Assembly (NCBI GenBank): GCA_965644315.1
Contig: CBFFRQ010000041.1
Location: 124,001-188,000, forward strand
Direction of reading: 5' to 3'
DNA from: Caecitellus pseudoparvulus
Taxonomy: Eukaryota; Bigyra: Bicosoecida
Length of the DNA stretch: 64,000 nucleotides
The notes beneath the pieces were generated by a model that searched no databases, was not told where the DNA came from, and saw nothing but the letters and a program-made list of their open reading frames with translations. Positions 9,693-20,000 of this stretch are shown piece by piece. Each line of letters begins with the position of its first letter. Position 1 is the first letter of the stretch. The translations under genes and the position numbers were made by a program.

Positions 9693-11693
9693 CTATCCGG
9701 CACTTTGTCGGATGGGCTCCTGGGTGACAACAATGCCATCCGCCTCGTCTGGGTCGTCTACGCGCAGCCCCTTGAGCCGGATGCGCAGGTACTTTGGCAG
9801 AGCCCAGGACGGTGGGTCTGCCACCTCCTGCACATGGATGGCGACGGCCCCAGGCGTCAGGCTCTGCACGCTCTCACCCCGTACATGCACTGCGTAGCGC
9901 ACTTGTTCGGAGCTGCCTTGAGCGTCCAGGTCCGTTGCGTAGCACAGCAAACTGTCCAAATCCCACACATCTCCTTGCGACAGTTTTGAGCGGTTGGCAG
10001 CTTCGATGAGGCTCCCGAACAACACAGGAGGGCACTCGCCTGCACCTGGCAGGGGGGGGAACAGGAAACCTGCCCCCGGTGGAGACAGCAAGACGCCCTG
10101 TGCTCCGCGCTCCGACGCAATGTGCACGAAGGAGGCATTGAAGCGGACAGGCGTGACCGTGTCTTCGACGGCAGTCACCCAATCGCCCACGCGTGCTGCG
10201 CTGTGGATCCACGCAGGAGCCGCCCCGCCCTCGCCTTCGAAATGAAGTTCCAAGGCAGGCAGGCAGGTCGCTGCAGGCGCACACTGCGCCTGCGTCTGCA
10301 GTCCGTAGCCATCGTTGAAAGCGTAGTGCGCCGCCCGTGCTGAGGCTGCAGGCACCCATGATGTGGTGTTCCACATAGGTATCGGAAGCGCCACGCTGTG
10401 GGGGATTACAACAACCTCGTCCACGTCCCCTGAGAAGAAGCCGGACAGAGGCTGATCGCTGCTCAGCTGCCCCGCGCCAAGGACCACCTGCACCCGCTCA
10501 CTCCCGCAGCCCACGGCTTTGTACTCTGGAATCCTGCGCAGATGGGCAGAGATGGGAGCTGCTCCATTCACTGACAGCAACGCATGCGTCCCGTTCCAAA
10601 CCCAAGTCACACCATGCCACGCCTGCAGCGGCAAGGCCACGTTTGGACTCCAGGTTTCTAGTGCCTCCAAGTCTGGCCCGGAGAACTGGATCGTGGGCCT
10701 GGCTGTGAAAGAGCCCCGCTCGAGTTTCATGCCAATGCGCACACCTCCCACCCCCTTGCTGGCCCAAGACATGAGCCATTGCGTGGTTGTCTCCTGGCCT
10801 GCGCTGGACAGGCGCACGTGCATACTGAGCGTGAAATCGTGCATGCAACGCCAAGGTTTTCGGTGGGCTGCCATGGATGCATATGAGCGCTTCTCGGCTT
10901 CAAAACGCAACGCGTACCCTGCTGTGGAAGCCGCTGGAGCAGGCAGAGACGGCGGGGAGGCTGCCTGCATGATCTGTGTGACCGACTCGTCAGTCAGCAC
11001 CTTGTCGAACACGAGGACAGAATCCGCGATGCCGACAAACCCTGGCACGTGGGGGGAGTCCTCAGAGGCGCTGCTGCCCAGCAGCAAAGTGCTGTGCTGG
11101 CCGCTGAATGTCGGCGTGCTCGGCAGCCTGCCGGAGTGCAGGCGGCCGTCCACCCACAGCCGGACAGAAAGGTCCGACATGTCGTAGGAAACAAAGACGT
11201 GGCTCCAGTGATTCGGGCGCACCGGGAACGGTGAGACCAGTGTCATGCCAAGCGCCCCGACACCCCACATCGCCTGCTCCGAGCCTGACCCGTGCACGAT
11301 GCAGATGCACCGTGCCGCAGCAGGGTCTGCATCCACGTTGCCCACCACCACACGCTTGCCAACCCCAGACGCCGTAGTGGGGAAGAACCACCCCCCGAAC
11401 GAAGCGACAGGCATGGCAACAGGGCGGACGTCCACACCGACGTCCACTGCGTCGCTTGCATGGGAGAAGTAGCCTCCAGAGCCTGACCGCCCGGCAACTC
11501 GCAGTGGCAAGCTTCGATTTCCGAATCGATTCAGCCCGCTCCAGCTGCCACCACGGAGAGGAGACTGGGGTTCGTCGAAAGAAACATCAGCCACGATGCT
11601 TCCCGCAAACGGCAGGTAGGACGGGGAGGGACCAGCCTTGCAAGCAGCAGCCAGGGCAAACGCAGCGGCGAAACGCCACGCAATCCGCGGCAT
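9693..11693 (-). CDS. Secreted LamG/concanavalin-like domain protein
   Basis: 666 aa from the ATG at 11693, which opens a typical signal peptide (MPRIAWRF then AAAFALAAAC), so the product enters the secretory pathway. Two laminin-G-like beta-sandwich regions can be seen. The first has GGWFFPTT, HWSHVFVSYD, LWVDG, STLLLGSSA and FVGIADSVLVFDKVL. The second has FTLSMHVRL, WHGVTWVWNGTHALLSVNG and FFSGDVDEVVVI. Several NxS/T sites are present. The last 100 residues look like a cadherin-type or similar beta domain (YLRIRLKGLRVDDPDEADG) and stop abruptly after QSAG. Either the protein ends there or a downstream exon is missed. No membrane segment was seen. The partner or ligand is unknown. Confidence 0.7.
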   Translation of the reverse strand: MPRIAWRFAAAFALAAACKAGPSPSYLPFAGSIVADVSFDEPQSPLRGGSWSGLNRFGNRSLPLRVAGRSGSGGYFSHASDAVDVGVDVRPVAMPVASFGGWFFPTTASGVGKRVVVGNVDADPAAARCICIVHGSGSEQAMWGVGALGMTLVSPFPVRPNHWSHVFVSYDMSDLSVRLWVDGRLHSGRLPSTPTFSGQHSTLLLGSSASEDSPHVPGFVGIADSVLVFDKVLTDESVTQIMQAASPPSLPAPAASTAGYALRFEAEKRSYASMAAHRKPWRCMHDFTLSMHVRLSSAGQETTTQWLMSWASKGVGGVRIGMKLERGSFTARPTIQFSGPDLEALETWSPNVALPLQAWHGVTWVWNGTHALLSVNGAAPISAHLRRIPEYKAVGCGSERVQVVLGAGQLSSDQPLSGFFSGDVDEVVVIPHSVALPIPMWNTTSWVPAASARAAHYAFNDGYGLQTQAQCAPAATCLPALELHFEGEGGAAPAWIHSAARVGDWVTAVEDTVTPVRFNASFVHIASERGAQGVLLSPPGAGFLFPPLPGAGECPPVLFGSLIEAANRSKLSQGDVWDLDSLLCYATDLDAQGSSEQVRYAVHVRGESVQSLTPGAVAIHVQEVADPPSWALPKYLRIRLKGLRVDDPDEADGIVVTQEPIRQSAG

Positions 11694-12050
11694 GAGCGAA
11701 GCGCAGAGCTTGGAGCGACGAAGGCCACGAAAGCTACCGGAAGCGTGACAGGAAACTCTTTGCAGCCTTGCCCTTTTGAGAGTGGCCACTCCAGCGCACT
11801 GCAATCAGTGTGGCAATTGGTGTGTGGTGGAGAGGGTGTGGGAAAGCCTCAGCCGCCGGCAACCAGACGCGGCCCTGTTGTGTGCCTGCACAGTAGGGAG
11901 TAACTTTCTGATCGCCTTTGGGAACTACTTCGCAGGTAGTACAGAAATTGTCGCTCTATCTTCAGTGTCCAGTCGCGAGCATTGTTGAGCCCAAACCTGG
12001 AACTGTGCTTCACGGCGCTCGTTGCTTGCGCTCCGCCCAGCACCTCACAG
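11694..12050. other. Intergenic, 357 bp, no gene seen
   Basis: This lies between the start of the LamG gene and the stop of the next minus-strand gene upstream. It must hold the LamG promoter and the 3'UTR of the neighbour. I see no convincing coding exon, RNA gene or repeat. Confidence 0.5.
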
Positions 12051-12879
12051 TCACTTGTGCTCTGTCCCACCTCCACAGTGCTCAGCACACGGTGGGATGG
12101 GGGCATCGCTGCTGCCCACTGAGGACTCACTGCTGGAGCTGGACAGCGAGCCGGCTGGGGAGGGCGGAGCATGCACGTCGCTGCCCCGAGCGTAGGTTGG
12201 TGCGCCGGGTCCTCGGTAAATTGGTGGTGGAAGCGCAGGCACATCGCCCCAAGTCAGACTCGTGTCCATGTCTGCAGCAGGTGTCTGTGCAGGGGCTGCC
12301 ACACGTGCAGGTTCGTGCTCCTGGATGGCAGCAGGGGCGTCCTGAGACACCTCCCCCCACACAGCAGGCTCGGCAAGCCCCACATCCAGATCGGCCAGCA
12401 GAGTCACGCCGTCAACAGGGAGTGCCTCGGGGAATGCCTCGCCGTGCCCCTCAGCGCTGTGTGGCGAGGGGGGGCTGTCCACGGGCGCTGGCCTGGGCAG
12501 CAGCGAAGCTGGAGTGGCCTGCACCTGCCCGCCTGCAGCGCCCCGCGCCTCCTCCTGCGTTAAGCCGTTCACGTGCTCCAGCTCCCCCAGGAAGCGCTTG
12601 AACTGCTTGCTCTCCGAGGGGCCCCTGCGCCCTGCGCGGGACGCCCCTGACGTCCCGTGGCGCAGCTTCGACACTCGGCGCTCTGCGAAAGCCACGGTGC
12701 TGCTTGTGGATGCACGGGCGGTGCGCAGTCGCGCGGCAGGACTACAAACCAACTCTAGCCTCGAACCGCTTCGATACATCTTCGTACTCGAACGTGACTG
12801 AGCTGCCATCGTAGTTTCCCCACGCGTCAGAGGCGGCTGCCGCGTGCGCCGGCGTTTCGCCTGCCGTTTCGTCTGCCAT
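12051..12879 (-). CDS. Unknown acidic/serine-rich protein
   Basis: I do not recognise this protein. The preferred model has exon 1 at 12879-12750 (starting MADETAGETP and ending FEARV), a 67-nt intron with a GTTTGT donor and TTTCGCAG acceptor, and exon 2 at 12682-12051, giving 253 aa. An unspliced alternative starts at 12809 (MAAQSRSSTK) and gives 252 aa, but its first 40 residues look like out-of-frame sequence. The middle has a basic segment (SRAGRRGPSESKQFKRFL) followed by LGELEHVNGLTQEEA. The C-terminus is Pro/Ala-rich and then Ser-rich (SLSSSSSESSVGSS). The start is 157 bp from that of the FHA-WDR70 gene on the other strand, so the two probably share a promoter region. Confidence 0.5.
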
Positions 12880-13036
12880 CCAAGCCGCTCTTCCACCTCG
12901 CCCAGCTGTTTCTGGGTCTCGTGAGTTGGATTGGACTGGATTTGGTTTCTATTATACTTATCAAGGTAGGATTCCTCGGTTCTTTAGTGATAATTGTGGG
13001 AAATGTCCAGTGCAGGGGCTCCGCAATGGTGAGCAA

Positions 13037-15655
13037 ATGCCGCTGGCGCCGCCATCGCCCGACAGCCCAGGCAAGCCCCTGCGCCTCCTCCACAGGGCCG
13101 AGGCGCCAGTCTCCAGCCTTCGACTGGACGTGTACAAGGACGGGTCCCTCGTGGACCGCATACCGGCAGACCAGCGGCCATGGCATGTGCTGGGGCGAGA
13201 CAGTGCCCAGGCTGACATCGTGCTGGCCCACGCCAGCCTCAGCCGCGCCCACGCCGGCATCGCGCAAGACGAAACCGGCCAGCCATTCGTACGTTGCCGT
13301 CGCTGCCTGTTTCACCCTGCTGCCTCGTCGCCCTGCACCTGCGCCGCCCATGCCTGTGCACAGCTGGTGGATTTGGGCGCCGCCAACGGCACAACCCTGA
13401 ACGGGCGGACACTGGAGCAGAGCGAGCGCGTGCCGCTGCAGAACGGAGATTCGCTGGTCTTTGGGGCTTCCTCTCGCACATACATCGTGCGCCTGCGGAA
13501 AGTGGCCCCCCGTGCCCCCCAGGTGGAGCGGTACCCCGAACCAGCCCCAAGGGTGGCAGACGCAGCCGCGCCACGCAAAGCTCACACAGAGCCGGAAAAA
13601 GAGACGGCGCCCTCATCAGAGGCCAGCGGCACTGCTGCAGAGCTCGCCTCCCTCATGCCAGAGGTAGCCGCCGGCTTCGGGTTGTCTGCGGCACAGCATG
13701 CCGCCTCCGCGGCGTTTGATCAGCCACGGAAACCTGGCGCAAGCGAGGGCGGTGGCATTCGAATCGGCGCCAGCGTCGCAAAGGCGTCTCTGCAACGCGG
13801 CAGTGCCATGCCGCCCCCACCCGCCAAGCCTGCCGCTGCCCAGCCGGCAGAGCGTGGGCTGGACAGCATGCCCCCCCCTGCCAAGGCTGCTGTGGACAGC
13901 ACCCCCCTGCCAGCCTCGGCTGCTGGGGCCGGAGAGGGGGGGGAGCAGGATGCCACTGGTGACGGTGAGGAGGCGGCGGTGGAGGTGTGTCCCCATGGCT
14001 ACGAGTTCACGCTCAAGGGACAGGAGGAGGGCAAGCGCTCCGTGACCGCCCTCGCCTTCGACCCCAGCAACGGGCGGGTGGCTGCCGGGAGCACGGACAG
14101 CACCTGCGTCATGTACGATTTCGGTGGGCTGACGTCTGCAGGGCAGCCGTTCCGGTCCTGGACGCCGTGGGAGGGCCACATGGTCAAGCGCGTGGCGTGG
14201 TCCAGCTCCGGCGCCTACCTCGCCGTGGTGGCCGGCGAGAAGCGCGTGAAGGTGTTCGACAGGGAGGGTGTGGAGCAGCTCATGTGTGTGCAAGGGTACC
14301 TGAACATCCGAGACGTCGTGCGTACCAAGGGGCACATCGCCGAAGTGACGGACGTCGCGTGGCACCCCAGCGACGACGACTGGTTCGCCACGTCAGCCCT
14401 GGACGGCTCCGTGCGTCTGTGGGACGCCACAGGGAAGAAGACACTAGGGGATCTCGTCGCAGCCCACACGCTGCGAGTGCAGAACGCGCGGGGCTTGCTG
14501 GCAGAGGTGACTGCCGTGGCGTGGTGCGAGGGGCAGTTGCCAGGGGGCAAGGCGGGCGGCACCACCCTCATCGCCGGCACGTCAGAGGGAGCACTGCACC
14601 TGTGGAAGTCAGCGCAGTACTACACCCGCCCTGACCTGTCCATCCCCGCAGCACACGGGCCTGGGGAGATCTCCGCCATCGTGCCTTGCAATGGGGCTGG
14701 CATTGGCGCGCGGGGCCGCTGGTTCGCCACGCGGTCGGTGGGGGACGGCAGCATCAAGGTGTGGGACATGCGGAAGTTGAAGCGTGGGCCCATCTGGTCC
14801 GTCTCCGGCGTGGTGGGGCTGCTGCCCATGTGCAACATGGCGTGGGCCCCCGACGGCGCCCACCTCGTCGCTGGCACCTCTGTCGTGCGGGGCAAGGGCA
14901 ACGGGCAACTCCTGGTGTGGGATGTGGCCACTGCCTCGCGCCAAGCAGCCAAGGCGGCCCGTGCAGCGGCCAAGGCAGCCCGGGCAGCAGCGGCAGCAGG
15001 TGGCGAGGGTGAAGGGGATGAGGGTGCACCGGACGCCGCGGCTCCGAGTGATGGCGATGTGCCTGCGCCTGTCTGGGCGTCGCGACTGGGGCGCGATGGC
15101 TTGGTGCAGGTGCACACGGTGTGTGAGGGGAACAGTGCCGTGGTGGTGGCGTGGGGGCACGAGGTGAACCAGGTGGCGATCGGCTGTGGCGACGGCTTCA
15201 CGCGTGTGCTGTACCACCCCCAGGTCAGCGAGAAGGGCGTGCTGCTGGCGGTGGGCAAGCGCCCCAAGCGCCGGGACATCGGCCTGCCGGACTTCATGCG
15301 GCCAGTGGTGCACAACCCCCACGCCCTCAAGGCATTCCAGCAGCAGGGCGGCAGGAAGCGGGCACTACCTGCCAAGCCGTCAACGGGGGGTGCCCCAGGC
15401 AAGGGCCGTGACGGCGTCATTGACTCTGCCAACACCTTCACGCAGCACTTCATGCAGAAGCAGCTGCGTGTGAACTTGGCCCAGCAGAACCCGCAACACG
15501 AACTGACAAAGCTGGCACACGTGGCCAAGAAGGGCCGCTTTGTGGAGTACGCTTACGCTGGCAAGGTGAAGCAGCTGGCAGACGAGACGCTAGAGGCGGA
15601 GCTGGACACCATGGCGCCGTCGGCGCTGGACCTGGAGGAGCAAAGCAAACAGTAA
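13037..15655 (+). CDS. NIPP1-like FHA domain fused to WDR70
   Basis: Exons 13037-13288 and 13364-15655 encode 847 aa. The 75-nt intron (GTACGT...GCACAG) is a multiple of three and would read through, but removing it restores an FHA core. That FHA domain (about residues 30-130) matches the NIPP1/PPP1R8 type: LDVYKDG, HVLGRD, SLSRAH, LVDLGAANGT and FGASSRTYIVR. FHA domains bind phosphothreonine. After a Pro/Ala-rich linker comes a WD40 propeller (about residues 290-640; FEFTL-like entry, VRLWDA, IKVWDMRK, LLVWDV). The C-terminus is typical of WDR70: FMRPVVHNPHALKAF, ANTFTQHFM, YAYAGKVKQ. WDR70 acts in chromatin and DNA-damage responses. The FHA fusion is unusual. Confidence 0.85.
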   Translation: MPLAPPSPDSPGKPLRLLHRAEAPVSSLRLDVYKDGSLVDRIPADQRPWHVLGRDSAQADIVLAHASLSRAHAGIAQDETGQPFVRCRRCLFHPAASSPCTCAAHACAQLVDLGAANGTTLNGRTLEQSERVPLQNGDSLVFGASSRTYIVRLRKVAPRAPQVERYPEPAPRVADAAAPRKAHTEPEKETAPSSEASGTAAELASLMPEVAAGFGLSAAQHAASAAFDQPRKPGASEGGGIRIGASVAKASLQRGSAMPPPPAKPAAAQPAERGLDSMPPPAKAAVDSTPLPASAAGAGEGGEQDATGDGEEAAVEVCPHGYEFTLKGQEEGKRSVTALAFDPSNGRVAAGSTDSTCVMYDFGGLTSAGQPFRSWTPWEGHMVKRVAWSSSGAYLAVVAGEKRVKVFDREGVEQLMCVQGYLNIRDVVRTKGHIAEVTDVAWHPSDDDWFATSALDGSVRLWDATGKKTLGDLVAAHTLRVQNARGLLAEVTAVAWCEGQLPGGKAGGTTLIAGTSEGALHLWKSAQYYTRPDLSIPAAHGPGEISAIVPCNGAGIGARGRWFATRSVGDGSIKVWDMRKLKRGPIWSVSGVVGLLPMCNMAWAPDGAHLVAGTSVVRGKGNGQLLVWDVATASRQAAKAARAAAKAARAAAAAGGEGEGDEGAPDAAAPSDGDVPAPVWASRLGRDGLVQVHTVCEGNSAVVVAWGHEVNQVAIGCGDGFTRVLYHPQVSEKGVLLAVGKRPKRRDIGLPDFMRPVVHNPHALKAFQQQGGRKRALPAKPSTGGAPGKGRDGVIDSANTFTQHFMQKQLRVNLAQQNPQHELTKLAHVAKKGRFVEYAYAGKVKQLADETLEAELDTMAPSALDLEEQSKQ

Positions 15656-15660
15656 TGCAA
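15653..15660. terminator. Candidate 3'-end element (taatgcaa)
   Basis: It overlaps the stop codon of the FHA-WDR70 gene and resembles the post-stop element seen at other genes. The support is positional only. Confidence 0.25.
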
Positions 15661-15817
15661 GCGTCCAGGCCGCGTTACTCGGCCCTCGTTACAATTCACG
15701 ATTTCGGAAACCCCACCAGTGTGTAGTTTACATTTGCTGGCGTTGATCCACGGGACACCCACGCACAGCACACTCGCTGCAGGATGCTGGCTCGATGTGT
15801 TGCGGGGGGGCGAGCTG

Positions 15818-15827
15818 CAATTTCCGC
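15818..15827. promoter_or_regulatory. CAATTTCCGC element before the RRM-like gene
   Basis: An exact reverse-orientation copy of the GCGGAAATTG element ends 37 bases before the ATG at 15865. Its position favours that ATG over the upstream in-frame ATG at 15784. Confidence 0.45.
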
Positions 15828-15864
15828 AGTGGACGTCCTGCCCACGCGGTGGGCCCGTGCCACC

Positions 15865-16554
15865 ATGAGCAGTGCAGCGACGGGCTATGCCTTCCCCCTG
15901 ACCTACGAAGCCTTCCAGCCGAACGATCACGTGTTCTTGCGCATCGAGGGTGTCTCCTACAACACGCGAGGGATTGAGCTGCTGGAAGCGATGGAGGCGA
16001 TCGGAGTGCACCTGACCCTGCAAGACCTGGCCGTGGCTGTGCAGCCACGGGACTGGCGCGTGAGCAAGTACTTGATCAAGGTCCCTCCCAGCCAGGCCAG
16101 GGCTGCCAAATCGCTGCAGCGGCAGCACCCCTTCCTGTTGAAGCTGCAAGTTGAGCAGGTGCGTCGCCTGCCCGCTCGCCAACGTCGCCTGCCTCACTCC
16201 CTGGCGTCCCCATGCACGGCGCAGAGCTCATACCAGGAGTTCATGCGGTGCCGCAGCCAGTACCCTGGTGTGGTGGGCGCACCGGCCCTCACAGTGCGGG
16301 GCCTGCCCCCTGCAGCCACCGCAGACGATGTTCTGCGAGCCTTGGACGGCGGCGTGCGACTGGCGCCCGTGCCGGAGCCAGTGACGGTGCACGCCCCCCT
16401 GGAGCGCAGTGGAGGGGGAGTGAGCATCGCCCTCATCCGATGCTGGGACGAGGGGGAAGCCAAGTGCCTGCTGACCACCAAGCAGGGCTGCATGGTGGGC
16501 GCCGGGCCGGGGTCATTTGAAGCCTGCTCAGTCGCGTTGGAGCTGGCCCCTTGA
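15865..16554 (+). CDS. Small protein, possibly RRM-like
   Basis: Exons 15865-16158 and 16225-16554 give 207 aa. The 66-nt intron (GTGCGT...GGCGCAG) is in frame and lacks a stop, but it has the size and ends usual here, and its translation is Arg/Pro/Leu-rich filler. The start at 15865 has a strong context (caccATGa) and lies just after the upstream element; 15784 is an in-frame alternative. Two segments, FLRIEGVSYNTRGIELLEAM and LTVRGLPPAATADDVLRAL, look like the first strand and helix of RRM folds. The usual RNP1 aromatic residues are not clear, so the assignment is weak. A role in RNA binding is only a guess. Confidence 0.5.
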   Translation: MSSAATGYAFPLTYEAFQPNDHVFLRIEGVSYNTRGIELLEAMEAIGVHLTLQDLAVAVQPRDWRVSKYLIKVPPSQARAAKSLQRQHPFLLKLQVEQVRRLPARQRRLPHSLASPCTAQSSYQEFMRCRSQYPGVVGAPALTVRGLPPAATADDVLRALDGGVRLAPVPEPVTVHAPLERSGGGVSIALIRCWDEGEAKCLLTTKQGCMVGAGPGSFEACSVALELAP

Positions 16555-16562
16555 TGCATGGC
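16553..16562. terminator. Candidate 3'-end element (gatgcatggc)
   Basis: A GATGCAT sequence lies directly at the stop of the RRM-like gene. It is a weaker member of the post-stop family. Confidence 0.2.
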
Positions 16563-17053
16563 AGGTGAAGTTTGGTGAGCACAAGAGGGGCACTAGGGGA
16601 CAAGTATTGGTCGGGCGTTCAGCCCCCACCGGCAGCATGTGGAAGCCAGGGCGAGCCTCAGCTGCTCGAATCTTGGCGGCGTACAAAACAGTGTACAAGG
16701 CAAGCACCGAGAAGTGGAGCGCGTCCCTGCCATGCATCGTGTTCGAGCTTGCGGCTTGGCCCCCAATGCACCAGTGAATCCTGCCGCCGGGCATTTGTTG
16801 AGCTGTCTCCTTACTTTTCATCGCGCAGTGACTCTGACCACGACGCAACGCCAGCAGCAGACGCAGCGCAGCAGCTGCTGGCTCTCAAAGCCAAGTCACA
16901 GTCCGCAAACAGCTTGTCATGGCAGCGTCTATTGCCGCCGCCTCGCGGAGGTGAGGAGCGCGCTGCGTTCCCAGCTTGGTGTGCGGAATTTGAGCGCCGC
17001 CCTTCACTCGCAACAGGCGGAGCCGAGCAGAAGAGCAAGAGATCCTGAGGAGA
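16555..17053. other. Intergenic, 499 bp, promoter region
   Basis: This separates the RRM-like gene and the large IQ/B-box gene, both on plus. Apart from the GCGGAATTTG element near its right end I see no gene, RNA or repeat. Short open frames here do not look like protein. Confidence 0.5.
16983..16992 (+). promoter_or_regulatory. GCGGAATTTG element before the IQ/B-box gene
   Basis: Gcggaatttg lies 61 bases before the ATG at 17054. It is in the same orientation as the copies at ORC1 and IPI1. Confidence 0.4.
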
Positions 17054-20000
17054 ATGCGACGGGCCAAGCGCATGGGCATCACGCCGCTGGCACTGCGTTG
17101 CAAGGAGGCACGAGCGGCAGGACTGAGCGGCCAAGACGACATGCAGCGCCTGCTGCTGCAGCAATTCCAGGAGCTTGACGTGGACAGAGAGGGCCTACTG
17201 TACATGAAGACGGTCAAAAGGGTCCTGACTGACGAACTGCCCAAGGTCATTCGGCTCGATGCAGGTGAAGTTGACTTCCTCCTCCACGCCTTGGACCCAA
17301 GCATGACAGAGCACGTGGACTACAAGCAGTTGCTGCAGGTCATGCGAGACTACTTGATGTTGCCAGAGTTGGAGCTGGTGAACCCCATCTTTCGAGACCC
17401 AAAGCAAGCAATCAAGCCGGGAGACGGCAGCAATGCCGGGTCGAGAGCTGGAAGGGTGCGCTCCGCCGCGGCACGGCACGCTCGCAGTTTGTCGCGCGAG
17501 GGGCGCGTCTCGTACCAGGAGCGAAGCTCAGGCCGCCTACATGCCCCTCGGGAGCTCACGCATTCAGCGCGGCTGGAACCCCTGTCACGGCATGCGCCTC
17601 TCGTTCCCCGCGAGGCGTTCCCAGAAGTGACCACGTCAGGGCGGCGACAGGGCGGCCTGCCGCCAACTTCCCCTGTCGCAGGCATGAGCGGTGAGCTGCA
17701 CACACAGCACAGTGGGTTTTTGGAGGGCAAAGAGGGCGAAAATCTCGTGCCATTGCCAAGAACAGCGGCTTCTGACCTCGGAGGAGGCTGGCTCAGCCCC
17801 ATGCGCCGAAGCCATAGCGCCGAGGATGCGGCTCAACTCGCAGCAGAAGCATTAAGAACCGCCAATCAAGGTGTGCAGCCTCCAGGGCGCTATCAAACGT
17901 TCAATCCCTCGGCTTCCATGCCCAACATTTCACGTAGCCTGGCTGAAGACATGGCGAGCATGGCAGGCGGTCATGCCCGCCCCCTGCCGTCGGCGCCAGA
18001 TCGTGAGCGACACGTCCCTTTCTGGGGCGTGGACATGCTAGGGCAAGCACATAAAGCCGAGTTGACGAGGAAACTCACTGAGGCCGCGAGTGGGGCCGCC
18101 GCTGCTGCCACCCCATCCAGCGCCTCGGGCTCCCTCGTCCGCGCTTCTGCACAAGCCCGAAACGATTCCAGCCTCATCCTGCCCCGTCAGGCTTCGCTGG
18201 AGAGTGGCAGCAGCCTGGACGACCTGGAGGTGTCCCTGACGGGGATGTCACTCACCGCGCCTGCCAGGGCTCGGCAGCTGGGCCCGGGGCTGCAGAACGT
18301 CGCCGGGCTGGCAGGCAGCAAGGGGGTGTTGTTCGGCAAGACGAGGGCCGAGGCATTCCTGACCCACCTCCGCACGGGTGTGGACACGCTTGGCAGGAAA
18401 ATCATGAGAAACCTTAGCTCCATTTCTCATCCTGAACAGTCCCCGAGACTGCGCAGTCCTGCAGTGGAGCAGGATTCACCTGCAAGCAAATCGCCTGAAG
18501 CTCCAGCACAGAAGCTGGGTGAGGAAGCCCTGGCCATCGTGCAGCAGCACACTGCAGCGCGAGAGGCATACGCAGAGACTTCCACTGCAGTTCCAGTACG
18601 GCCACAGGCGCTGGAGGGGGCACAGCGACTGGCAGCCTTGACGCGCCGCATCGAGCGATCTGTGTGTGCGGTGGCAATGCTGGTTTGGGCAGAACACACC
18701 GAAAGCATGCGGGCACGCGAGCAGCGGGTCTTTGTCGCGAAGTTCAGAGGAGCTGAGCGCTTTGCACGGGTTCTTCGAAAGCTCTTCCTTCGCCGAGTAG
18801 GACCACCTTTCATGCTGTGGCTGCACCGTGCGAAACCCGCCATTGACTCGCTCCGGAACGCGGCAGCCTCCAGCATCCAAGCAGCAGCGCGGGGTCATTC
18901 GGTGCGCCGAAGGCTACAGCGTGAGAAGGAAGCACGGGGGGCGTCAGCTCTGCAAAGTGTCGTGCGCATGCACTTGGCGCGCAAGGACTACATTCCCCGA
19001 CGCGACGAGGAGAGAGCGCATCGTTCAGCGACCCGCATTCAAGCGGCTGTGCGAGGCCGGCAGGGGAGAGCAAACGCGCAAAGACTCGCAGTGGAGCTGG
19101 AACGTGAGAGGGCTGCGCTCTCCATTCAAGCAGTTGCCAGAGGGCGCCAAGCAAGGCGGCGGGCGAGGGTGTACCAGCGAATGGCACGGGAAGTCAAGGA
19201 AACGCAGCGCTCCATTGCAGAAGCCCGCGAGCATGCCATGCGACACAGAGACAAAGCAAAAGCAGCAAAGAAGGAGCTGGAGATGTTCATTTCTGCCTCC
19301 CGAGATCGCAGGAAAGCTGAGCTGGAGGCGAAAGCCGCCGCTGATGCCAGTCGGGCAGCAGCGAAAGCTCGCACAGGGCAAGAGTCAATCACTCGACAAG
19401 CACTGCGGCAAGCGGAACGCATCGCGAAGGAACGCCTTGCACTAGAAGAGCAGGAAGCTGAGCTTGCCAAGAAAGCGGTGCAAGCTGCAAAAGAGGCACG
19501 TGACAGCGCTGTTGCGCTGCTTGCAAGGCGCAAGCGCGCCGAGGTGCGGCACGTCGCTGCGCTGCGCATCCAAGGCCGTTGGCGGGAGCACAAGCAGCAC
19601 ACTCTGGAGCGATTAAAACTGACACTGTCTTTGGGATCCACAACAGATGCAGGACTGCAGCGCACGCTGCTAGCGCAGGCAGAGACTGATGTTGTGACCC
19701 GCAAGGCCGCCGAAAAGGTGGCCGACGCAGCCAAGGCGCTGAAACTGGCTGGTGAGGTGCTGCAAGAGCACTCTGCAGCCGACTCTGAGAGCAAAGATGA
19801 ACAGCAGCAACCATTGAGCAGGTGTCAAGTCGCCATACGAGATGAGACCGTGCGAGTGGGAGCGGGCACGGTCGAAGCGCTGTCCGCAACGCTGCGCAGT
19901 CTGGCCAAGGCCGTGCGCCTGGAGCGCAAGGCTGCTCAGGACCAAATTGCCCAACTGCAAGCCGCCGAGTTGCATGCGGGGCGACAGGTTGAGCAGGCCA

